The position numbers and the translations under genes are program-made. A model generated the notes under the pieces. That model did no database searches. It worked only from the letters and a program-made list of their open reading frames with translations, and was not told where the DNA came from. This document shows positions 1-6,249 of a stretch of DNA of 15,643 nt, piece after piece; the first letter of the stretch is position 1; every line of letters begins with the position of its first letter. The DNA is from Flammeovirgaceae bacterium UBA976 (GTDB taxonomy: Bacteria > Bacteroidota > Bacteroidia > Cytophagales > Cyclobacteriaceae), in contig DBBU01000025.1 in NCBI GenBank assembly GCA_002292365.1, positions 5,485 to 21,127 of the forward strand, in the 5' to 3' direction.

Positions 1-233
1 CCATCCGGTGCTGCAATGGGGTGCAAATAAGGACGAAAACCTAATCTCGCGTTTTGAACAAGGATCGGTTGATTTTTATTGCCTGCAAATACAGATATAG
101 TCGCAGCATCTTTATCCAAAATAGCAGTTAGCACCTGATCTGATTTAAGATTAGATGGATTGCAACAAATAAATAATAGAAGTAAAAAGTTAGCAGTAAT
201 GAAATAGTATTTTATCGTTCTCATATTAATCAT
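1..233 (-). CDS. N-terminal fragment of a secreted DUF6807/PmoA-like protein (cut by the left edge)
   Basis: I read this frame directly from the minus strand; only about 77 residues lie in the window and the rest is beyond base 1. It starts at ATG 231-233, or at a second in-frame ATG at 222-224. Residues 5-24 form a positively charged then hydrophobic signal sequence ending in a Cys pair (C23, C24), which suggests lipoprotein processing, although the lipobox is loose. The mature part contains SVFAGNKNQP and then FRPYLHPIAAPDG. That second block resembles the FRPY-HP motif near the start of PmoA-family (DUF6807) proteins, which in Bacteroidota are exported proteins often found near sugar-utilisation genes; their biochemical role is not established. 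The family call rests on one motif. No TAnnTTTG box is visible upstream, where an IS3 relic begins only 45 bases away. Confidence 0.6.
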   Translation of the reverse strand, partial: MINMRTIKYYFITANFLLLLFICCNPSNLKSDQVLTAILDKDAATISVFAGNKNQPILVQNARLGFRPYLHPIAAPD

Positions 234-277
234 ATTTTGCTAAAGAGTAATTTTTTATCAATTAATGATAATAGACA

Positions 278-575
278 TTAATTTTTTCTGTTGCTCGAGG
301 AGAAGATACTTATGGCCTTTTTTAAAATGTCAGTTCCATTACGCGCATCTGGTAACTCCTTCGGAAGTCTTGAAATTTCTTTCTCTGTTGTTACTTGCCT
401 TTTCTTTCCAATTAAAGGAATGCAATCTCTTTTAGTTCTTATATTGAGATCGCCATGATGAGCATGTGATTCTCTGCCAAGCTCTTATGCTAATCCTCTT
501 ACCTTGCCACTTGTAGGCTTAATTCAACAGCTGTGAGCTTATATACTTATTGCATTTTCTTCTTTCTTCTGCCAT
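278..575 (-). pseudogene. Decayed IS3-family transposase OrfA
   Basis: On the minus strand, pieces of an IS3-type OrfA (helix-turn-helix DNA-binding subunit plus leucine-zipper tail) occur in the correct order but in different frames. An ATG at 573-575 starts MAEERRKCNKY. Bases 540-511 read KLTAVELSLQ. Bases 508-476 read GKVRGLA, a stop, then ELG. Bases 455-435 read WRSQYKN, the conserved YRWRSQY-like motif. The frame from 478 to the TAA at 278 contains EKEISRLPKELPDA and ends DILKKAISIFSSSNRKN, which matches the usual ERDILKKA-IF tail. The total of about 99 codons is the normal OrfA length. At least two frameshifts and one internal stop make it non-functional. OrfB should follow immediately but is absent: the next gene starts 45 bases on. 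I recognise no terminal inverted repeats. Confidence 0.8.
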
Positions 576-871
576 AAAACTTGAAATTAATAATTTTGGT
601 TTTACAGCTTAAGGCTAACTCTGGTATTTTGACATATTCCAAACATTCATCAAGTTAAGTCTTATTAGACTTTGGATAAACAAAAGATTTTTAAAACATA
701 ATCCAAAGTAATTTAATCAAAAAATCAATTTTTAGCACAAAAAATAACTGATGTAAATGATCGGGCGTTTTTAACTTTAAAATTAACTGAGAAGAGGAAA
801 ATACTTCAATAAATTAATCATATCAGGGTACACGGATTCCTCAAGGGGCACTGTTCTGTTAAAAAATATAA
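576..871. other. Gene-free A+T-rich spacer between the IS3 relic and tRNA-Lys
   Basis: I see no open frame worth calling on either strand. The stretch holds two small inverted repeats at 657-709 (listed separately) and many A/T runs. A short less A+T-rich patch at about 825-855 (around GGTACACGGATTCCTC) stands out from its surroundings and could be the edge of a lost mobile element, but I cannot assign it. The part next to 575 probably held the left end of the IS3 element; no terminal repeat is recognisable. Confidence 0.5.
657..709. repeat. Overlapping inverted repeats in the spacer
   Basis: Two perfect inverted repeats share bases. AAGTCT (657-662) pairs with AGACTT (667-672) across a 4-base loop. 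ACTTTGGAT (669-677) pairs with ATCCAAAGT (701-709) across 23 bases. Bases 669-672 belong to both, so the two hairpins would exclude each other. Neither is followed by a T run, so they do not look like terminators. The function is unknown; they could be remnants of a mobile element end. Confidence 0.5.
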
Positions 872-903
872 GAAAAAAAAACCAGATTAAATCTGGTTTT
901 TTT
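872..903 (-). terminator. Intrinsic terminator of tRNA-Lys
   Basis: The perfect stem ACCAGAT (881-887) / ATCTGGT (891-897) has a 3-base loop and extends outward through A-T pairs. Read on the minus strand it lies just after the tRNA 3' end (906) and runs into an unbroken T tract (the complement of 873-880). This is a textbook Rho-independent terminator. The flanking A and T runs make it usable from either side, but the only gene close upstream of it is the tRNA. Confidence 0.85.
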
Positions 904-905
904 AG

Positions 906-978
906 TGATTCGTCTGGGGTTCGAACCCAGGACCCTCTCCTTAAAAGGGAGATGCTCTACCAGCTGAGCTAACGAATC
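906..978 (-). tRNA. tRNA-Lys (anticodon TTT)
   Basis: The minus strand folds into a complete 73-nt cloverleaf. The acceptor stem GATTCGT pairs with ACGAATC and the discriminator base is A. The D arm has GCTC/GAGC with the AGCTGGTA loop. The anticodon stem TCTCC/GGAGA encloses the loop CTTTTAA, giving anticodon TTT for lysine. The T arm is CTGGG-TTCGAAC-CCCAG. The CCA tail is not encoded (CTA follows the discriminator) and must be added after transcription. The gene has its own promoter and terminator and is monocistronic. Confidence 0.97.
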
Positions 979-1039
979 GAAACTATATTTAACAAAAAAA
1001 CATTGGGTTTTTGACCTATCCTTTAATTAATTTGCGGTG

Positions 1040-1070
1040 CAAAACTATGCAGCCATATTACAAAATCAAA
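1040..1070 (-). promoter_or_regulatory. Bacteroidota-type promoter of tRNA-Lys
   Basis: On the minus strand, TTTG (complement of 1067-1070) is followed after exactly 19 bases by TAGTTTTG (complement of 1040-1047). This is a full match to the Bacteroidota housekeeping pattern of a TTTG -33 box and a TAnnTTTG -7 box. Transcription would begin near 1033, giving a leader of about 55 nt before the tRNA. The -33 box lies only 5 bases from the ATG (1075) of the divergent plus-strand gene. Confidence 0.75.
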
Positions 1071-1074
1071 CTAA

Positions 1075-1782
1075 ATGAAATATAAGTTTTTATTATTTTT
1101 ATTATTTCCCCTTTTAACCGCCTTAGACAGCAGCGCTGATCCCAAATTATTTGAGGCAGATTCTCTATTCAGGTCGAAGAAATATACTGAATCCAAGACA
1201 ATATTCAGTGAAATAACTACAACGGGTAAAGCGAGTCCAGCCCTTTTATTAAAAATGGCTTACATAGACGAAGGACTTGGTGACTATGTTCAAGCACTCT
1301 TTCATTTGAATAGTTATTATTCGATGACTTCAAATGAACAAGCATTAAATAAGATGAGAAATATTGCGGAGAAAAAAGACTTGGTGGGTTATGAATATTC
1401 AGATTATGGCTTTTTTATAAATTTATTGACTGAATTTAAAATTGAAATTGAATTGAGCCTGTGTTCGATTTTACTGCTTTTAAGTTTTTTGAGCTTCCGA
1501 AAAAAACAAGCAATGAAAGCGTTTCGACCCATCATTTATATCCAAATGGGTTTGATTTTTATCTTAGTACTGTCGGTCAACAATTTCCTTGAATATGACC
1601 GAGCCATCATCAACTCAGACAACGTTATCCTTATGTCCGCACCCTCTGCAGGTGCTGAACCCGTAGAGATTATTGAAAAGGGTCACCTCATTGAAATAAT
1701 AAGCAGACATGATACTTGGGTGAAAATTCTATGGTTTGATCAAGAGGTTTTTATCAAAACTCAAAAACTATTGTTTATTTAA
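1075..1782 (+). CDS. TPR- and SH3-domain membrane protein, BatE-like architecture
   Basis: A 235-residue exported membrane protein. Residues 1-21 are a signal peptide. Residues 24-100 are helical and TPR-like (FEADSLFRSKKYTESKTIF, then a second helix pair with GDYVQALFHL). Two membrane segments follow at about 124-141 and 152-172. Residues 183-235 resemble a bacterial SH3 domain (VILMSAPSAGAEPVEIIEKG, then HDTWVKI and the terminal FIKTQKLLFI). TPR, two membrane helices, then SH3 is the layout of BatE-type proteins of the Bacteroidota aerotolerance (Bat) operon, but no batA-D or MoxR gene is next to it, so this may be a stand-alone relative. The start is the ATG just after the promoter region it shares with the divergent tRNA. 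There is no Shine-Dalgarno sequence. Its 3' end overlaps the convergent T9SS cargo gene by 8 bases. Confidence 0.7.
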   Translation: MKYKFLLFLLFPLLTALDSSADPKLFEADSLFRSKKYTESKTIFSEITTTGKASPALLLKMAYIDEGLGDYVQALFHLNSYYSMTSNEQALNKMRNIAEKKDLVGYEYSDYGFFINLLTEFKIEIELSLCSILLLLSFLSFRKKQAMKAFRPIIYIQMGLIFILVLSVNNFLEYDRAIINSDNVILMSAPSAGAEPVEIIEKGHLIEIISRHDTWVKILWFDQEVFIKTQKLLFI

Positions 1783-4333
1783 GTAACAATAAATAACCCT
1801 TATAATCAGTTTTTGAAAAGTTTAATAGATAATAATAGACCCCCGCGGGTGCACCCTTGCCCTCCCAAACAAAGGATCGTTCTTTACTAAAAAATACCTG
1901 GATGCCTACACGATTGTAGATGGCCACATATTCAAAAGCATCTTCACAATTATCCGGTGGTAAATTTTGACTGGCATCATCATAGCCCGTTAAGCTGAAT
2001 ACATCATTAAATCCATCTCCATTCGGCGAAAAGGCATTTGGAGGTAAAAACCCTTCAAATCTATCCCTGGTTTCTACTATTTCAAAGCGTATTCTCGTCG
2101 TATCGTATGCTGACAGTGGACAATGATCATCTTCGGCAATAAAAATTAAATCATAAGTTGAAGCAGCATCCTTTTTTAATAGGGAACATTCTGGTGTCCA
2201 ATACAATGTAGTGGCTACCGAACCCTGTCCCATTTGGGTCTCCATCTGTAATGACGGGGAACTGGGCCTTCTAAACGCTTGAGAAAAACCCAAACTGATG
2301 CTATCCTCCGAGTCTAAATCAAATGCCTCGATCTGTAGACTATAGACTTCATTTACCTCTAATTGTATGGGTTCAAATCGATCAATAACCGGCCTTTGAT
2401 TCACTGGCGCAACTACGTTGACCACAAACCTGACCGTATCTGTATTGGTAACATTGCATTTATCTTCATCTTCAGCAAAAAAAAGGAACTCGAACCGATC
2501 TACACCAGAAGTGGATAAATAAGCACAGTCAGCCGTCCAGCTAAAATCAGCTTCAGTACTTTCACCTATCCTTTCTTGAAAACCTACACCTATGGCATAA
2601 GGGTTGAACCCGACCCCATCCAAACCTAAGCGGATATTATCTTCATCTTCATCTTCACTGAAAATGGTAAAATCTAGGATTTCCTTGGGCTCAATAGTCA
2701 CCTCAAAATCTGGATAGCTTGGAATAGAAATGATCGGTACGGTATTGGCAGGAAGATCTACAGATAGATTATATTGGGCAAAATTAAGGTTTGAATTTTG
2801 ACAGGTATCGGCATCTTCCACCCTTACAAAAACATCAAACTGCTGTCTCATTGAGAAATCATATACCCCACATTGCGTATCCCAAACCAAAACTGCCCCT
2901 AAATTGCCTGCAGCACTGTCCGTTTTTTTCAACGAAAATCCATAAATACTAGGATCTTCAACCCCAGTTATGAAATAATCTATACTCAAATCATCTAGGT
3001 CTTCATCACTGGCAAGGATGGGGAATTCTATACGCTCACCTTCTGAAATGAGTGTTTCGACATACGTAACCTCATAGGTGGGGAAAGTATTGGGTGGGGG
3101 CTCCACCTGTATGCTCAAGCGTAAGGTATCTAGCTGAGGTAACGGACAGGCATCATCTCCGGCGATTAAATCGACAATAAAAGGTATGTTGGTAAGCGGT
3201 GGACAACCCGGCGCACAAACCTCAATAATCAATGAATCAGATTCAACATTTTCATAGAAGTTAAATTCAAAAATATCATTTACCTCTTCTTCAAAATTAA
3301 CCCCTTCCGCCCTTAAACTGATGGTTTCTCCAGGACTGATGTTTCTAACAATAAAGTCAAAACATTTATCATCCGACAGACTATAATACAATACCTCTGT
3401 CTCTGGAATAAAATCTTCATTATCGGGAATTTGAACCCCCACTATCGGAGGATCAGGAGGATCACAACCCTCAGATCTTACCAGCAGTTGAAAATCCCGT
3501 TGTACCTGGCCTATTTTTAATCCTGCTCTATATTCCTCAACTACCACAGAAAACAAATACAATCCCGATGCACTTGGATTCACACGTAACAACCCACGGT
3601 CGCTTATGGAGAGGCTGGGATCTCCTATAATCATATGGTCCAAATCATAGCCCTCCGCAAAAAATACCAGCGGATGGGGTGCGGGCTGGGGAATAGGCAA
3701 GGCGATGGCGGAAGATGAATTCAAAGGCCTAGCCAGTGAATAAACCAAAGAATCTCCATCGGGATCTGTTCCTGTAAATTCTGTATAATAGAGTTGATTG
3801 ATACAAGCATAATCTCCCAAAGGGGAAAAAAGCTGAGGTGAAGAATTGACAAACGCCTGGTTATCCACCCCCCACAATGGAGGTATTTCAGTAACGTATT
3901 TCATACCTGTACCCCCTGGATTTATAATGTTTTTAATTCCTGCATTTCTACAGCAACGCTCCCAAATAAGGGAATAACCTCCAGCATCAGCATAATCTTC
4001 AGGATTTAAAGTCACCACCCCACTCCAAATTATTCTCGAGGTAATCAATTGCTCCCAAGAACATTCTGGATTGGTATAATTTACTAAGAATTCAGCCTCT
4101 AAGTTCAATATATGATTGGACATTTCTGCCCCATCTGAATTTCTGAAAATATATACCCGAACTTGACTTTCTGGATTGGGATTATCCGTTTGAAATCGAT
4201 CAAAATACTGAACTAAATTGATCCGATATTCACCTACCGATACCATCTCAAATTCAATCTCACCTCCCACTATATGATAAGCCATACCCGGGACTGTCAA
4301 AAAAATAATAATGAAAGAAAAAAGATTTTTCAT
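1775..4333 (-). CDS. Large T9SS type B-sorted surface protein with four Cys-patterned Ig-like repeats
   Basis: An 852-residue secreted protein. Residues 1-18 are a signal peptide. The N-terminal domain (about 19-290) begins HIVGGEIEFEM and contains the CCRN motif (127-130), both common in Bacteroidota gliding-motility-associated-like proteins. Residues about 291-755 form four tandem repeats of about 115 residues, each with an acidic DED/EDED stretch and a cysteine pair 22-23 residues apart (C373/C396, C488/C511, C603/C626, C716/C738). Residues 759-852 are a CHU_C/T9SS type B sorting domain: PPNAFSPNGDGFNDVF, then YNRVGIQVF, WEGKG, APAGVYYYLL and the terminal GYLLLLK. It should be exported by Sec, then carried across the outer membrane by T9SS and attached or released there. 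Adhesion or envelope display is an inference; no catalytic domain is recognisable. No clear TAnnTTTG box is seen upstream; TAATGTTTG (4380-4388) is one base too long. Confidence 0.85.
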   Translation of the reverse strand: MKNLFSFIIIFLTVPGMAYHIVGGEIEFEMVSVGEYRINLVQYFDRFQTDNPNPESQVRVYIFRNSDGAEMSNHILNLEAEFLVNYTNPECSWEQLITSRIIWSGVVTLNPEDYADAGGYSLIWERCCRNAGIKNIINPGGTGMKYVTEIPPLWGVDNQAFVNSSPQLFSPLGDYACINQLYYTEFTGTDPDGDSLVYSLARPLNSSSAIALPIPQPAPHPLVFFAEGYDLDHMIIGDPSLSISDRGLLRVNPSASGLYLFSVVVEEYRAGLKIGQVQRDFQLLVRSEGCDPPDPPIVGVQIPDNEDFIPETEVLYYSLSDDKCFDFIVRNISPGETISLRAEGVNFEEEVNDIFEFNFYENVESDSLIIEVCAPGCPPLTNIPFIVDLIAGDDACPLPQLDTLRLSIQVEPPPNTFPTYEVTYVETLISEGERIEFPILASDEDLDDLSIDYFITGVEDPSIYGFSLKKTDSAAGNLGAVLVWDTQCGVYDFSMRQQFDVFVRVEDADTCQNSNLNFAQYNLSVDLPANTVPIISIPSYPDFEVTIEPKEILDFTIFSEDEDEDNIRLGLDGVGFNPYAIGVGFQERIGESTEADFSWTADCAYLSTSGVDRFEFLFFAEDEDKCNVTNTDTVRFVVNVVAPVNQRPVIDRFEPIQLEVNEVYSLQIEAFDLDSEDSISLGFSQAFRRPSSPSLQMETQMGQGSVATTLYWTPECSLLKKDAASTYDLIFIAEDDHCPLSAYDTTRIRFEIVETRDRFEGFLPPNAFSPNGDGFNDVFSLTGYDDASQNLPPDNCEDAFEYVAIYNRVGIQVFFSKERSFVWEGKGAPAGVYYYLLNFSKTDYKGYLLLLK

Positions 4334-4411
4334 ACTTAGAAGTAAAGGCAGCTAATCTAACTTAGATCCCAAGAATGAGCAAACATTAGAACGGTAATCC
4401 ATCACAATTAT

Positions 4412-4419
4412 TACTTTTG
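4412..4419 (+). promoter_or_regulatory. -7 box of rlmD, implying a leaderless or near-leaderless mRNA
   Basis: TACTTTTG is an exact TAnnTTTG -7 element. It ends 6 bases before the ATG at 4426, about where transcription should start, so the mRNA probably begins at or next to the start codon. No convincing -33 TTTG is found 17-23 bases upstream; the best is TTAG at 4386-4389. The box overlaps the in-frame TTG at 4417, which argues against that codon as the start. Confidence 0.55.
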
Positions 4420-4425
4420 CGCAAC

Positions 4426-5820
4426 ATGAGGAAAGTAGAGGTTATTGAAAAACTAGAAATCACAGGCATTTCTTCCACGGGAAAAGCGGTCGGTCGAAAA
4501 GATGATTTGGTCATTTTTGTGAATCAAGGAGCTCCAGGAGATGTTATAGACGTCAAGATCGTAGGCAACGAAAAAAAATTTCTGATTGGATCTCCTGTGT
4601 TTTTCCATGAAAAATCTCCCGATAGAACCGCCCCTTTTTGTGAACATTTCGGTGTTTGTGGTGGATGTAAATGGCAACATCTTAACTATCCGGCACAATT
4701 AAAATTCAAAGCCAAACATGTTAGGGAAAATCTCAAGAAAATAAGCAAAATGGAACTGCCAGAAGCCGAACCTATCATGGGATCAGCCGAAACGGATCAT
4801 TATCGCAATAAATTAGAGTATACCTTCTCTAATAAAAGATGGCTGACCCAGGAAGAGATTCAAACGGATGGACTCATCAATAAAAATGCTTTGGGCTTCC
4901 ATATTCCAAGAATGTTTGATAAAATATTGGACATCAATCAATGTCATTTGCAGCCTAATCCATCGAATGAAATCAGGTTGGCACTCAAAAATTTTGCAGA
5001 TACTGAGGGCTTCACTTTTTACGATATCAAAAAACAACAAGGCTTGCTAAGAAATCTCATTATTCGAACGACCACTACGGAAGAGACGATGGTCATCGTC
5101 CAATTTGGAGAAGCCGATGAGGAGAAGATAAAAAAGGTCATGCAATTTCTTGCAGAGCAGTTCCCACAGTTAACTTCTTTGCTCTACTTGGTGAATTTGA
5201 AAAAAAATGAAACGATTTATGATCAAAACATCCTGACCTATGCAGGCAACGATTTTATCATCGAAAAAATGGGTGACTTGCGCTTTAAAATTGGTCCAAA
5301 GTCCTTTTTTCAAACGAACCCCAAGCAAGCCTATGAGCTTTATAAAAAAATTGACGCATTTGCCGATCTGAAGGGTAATGAGCTTGTATTTGACCTTTAT
5401 TCAGGAACCGGAACGATCGCCAACTTTCTTGCCAAAAATAGTCGTAAGGTAATAGGAATAGAATCGGTTCCTGAGGCCGTTGAAGATGCACATTTCAACT
5501 CAAAACTTAATCAAATTGACAACACCGAATTTTATGCAGGAGACATGAAAGATATGCTCAGTGGTTCTTTTATTAAGGTACACGGACGTCCTGACCTGGT
5601 CATCACGGATCCTCCCCGAATGGGCATGCATCAAAATGTCATCAAGGCACTCAATCAATTGAAACCTGATCGCATCATTTATGTCAGCTGTAATCCGGCC
5701 ACACAGGCACGAGATATGGAGCTTATGAAGGATCATTATGAAGTGATTAAAACCCAACCGGTAGATATGTTTCCACATACCCAACACATTGAAAATATTG
5801 TATTATTAAAATCAAAATAG
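4426..5820 (+). CDS. rlmD: 23S rRNA (uracil-C5)-methyltransferase, RlmD/RumA family
   Basis: A 464-residue cytoplasmic enzyme that uses SAM to make 5-methyluridine in 23S rRNA (U1939 in E. coli). Residues 1-60 form a TRAM RNA-binding domain. A [4Fe-4S] ligand set is seen at C72, C78, C81 (CEHFGVCGGCKW) and C173 (INQCHLQ). The methyltransferase domain has SFFQTNP (293-299), the SAM-binding loop DLYSGTGT (323-330), DPPR (395-398), the nucleophile C422 in YVSCNPAT and the base E456 in HIENIVLL. The length is normal and nothing is missing. I chose ATG 4426 over the in-frame TTG at 4417 because the TTG lies inside the -7 box. Some Bacteroidota homologues may act as RlmCD-type dual-site enzymes, so the exact target base is inferred. 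A small gene follows after one base and is surely co-transcribed. Confidence 0.93.
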   Translation: MRKVEVIEKLEITGISSTGKAVGRKDDLVIFVNQGAPGDVIDVKIVGNEKKFLIGSPVFFHEKSPDRTAPFCEHFGVCGGCKWQHLNYPAQLKFKAKHVRENLKKISKMELPEAEPIMGSAETDHYRNKLEYTFSNKRWLTQEEIQTDGLINKNALGFHIPRMFDKILDINQCHLQPNPSNEIRLALKNFADTEGFTFYDIKKQQGLLRNLIIRTTTTEETMVIVQFGEADEEKIKKVMQFLAEQFPQLTSLLYLVNLKKNETIYDQNILTYAGNDFIIEKMGDLRFKIGPKSFFQTNPKQAYELYKKIDAFADLKGNELVFDLYSGTGTIANFLAKNSRKVIGIESVPEAVEDAHFNSKLNQIDNTEFYAGDMKDMLSGSFIKVHGRPDLVITDPPRMGMHQNVIKALNQLKPDRIIYVSCNPATQARDMELMKDHYEVIKTQPVDMFPHTQHIENIVLLKSK

Positions 5821-5821
5821 T

Positions 5822-6199
5822 ATGCATAACGACCCCGAGCTCAGTCCTAAATTTTTAGGTAAAATATCCTCTGATTTTATCAAGGTATCCGACCATTTAA
5901 AGGAAGCTAGCTATCAAATCAGAAAAAGAGATTTTTCTAAATTTCCTGTTTTTGTGATCTCTCAGGAGGCCATTCCTTTGGGTTCCCTACTCTATGAAAA
6001 AAATCAAATGGGCAATGAGTGGACCTATCATGCCTCTTTTGCTGAAGAATTTGTGGAACGTAAGCTGATCGAAAATATGAAAGATTTCATGGCGGTTTAC
6101 AAAGATCCAGATGAATTCTGTTGTCTCTTCGTCTTACATCCTGATTTCACAAACTTTACATTTATTCCTTATCCTGATGATGATCAAAACGTAGATTAG
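5822..6199 (+). CDS. Small protein of unknown function, co-transcribed with rlmD
   Basis: A 125-residue soluble protein without signal peptide or membrane segment. It starts one base after the rlmD stop, which implies one transcript and translational coupling. Visible blocks are LKEASYQIRKRDFSKFPVFV, a Glu/Lys-rich middle with EWTYHASFAEEFVERKLI, and DEFCCLFVLHPDFTNFTFIP followed by an acidic tail. I recall similar small uncharacterised proteins in other Bacteroidota, but I know no named domain and cannot assign a function. The Cys-Cys pair (CCLF) near the end is notable, but there is no metal-binding CxxC. The coding call is firm because of the tight spacing and intact frame; function is unknown. 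Confidence 0.85.
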   Translation: MHNDPELSPKFLGKISSDFIKVSDHLKEASYQIRKRDFSKFPVFVISQEAIPLGSLLYEKNQMGNEWTYHASFAEEFVERKLIENMKDFMAVYKDPDEFCCLFVLHPDFTNFTFIPYPDDDQNVD

Positions 6200-6232
6200 T
6201 CCTCAAAAAAGCTGAAAGTAAATGTGGCCCCC

Positions 6233-6249
6233 TCCAATTATTAATTGGA
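6233..6249. repeat. Palindrome across the stop codon of the LVIVD lipoprotein gene
   Basis: TCCAATTA (6233-6240) and TAATTGGA (6242-6249) form a perfect 8-base inverted repeat around one central base, overlapping the TAA of the minus-strand gene at the convergent junction. As RNA it would fold with 7 pairs and a 3-base loop. On the minus strand it is followed by a G run rather than T residues, so it is not a standard intrinsic terminator. It could still protect the mRNA 3' end. Confidence 0.4.

Noticed and set aside
4380..4388. TAATGTTTG on the minus strand as a promoter of the T9SS surface protein gene
   Set aside because: The spacer inside the -7 box is three bases rather than two, and no TTTG lies at the right distance upstream.
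4417..4425. TTG at 4417 as the rlmD start
   Set aside because: The codon is inside the exact TAnnTTTG promoter box, and ATG 4426 starts directly at the TRAM domain.
4453..5787. Several open frames antisense to rlmD
   Set aside because: They are shadows of a clearly recognisable gene and have no domain, promoter or start signal of their own.
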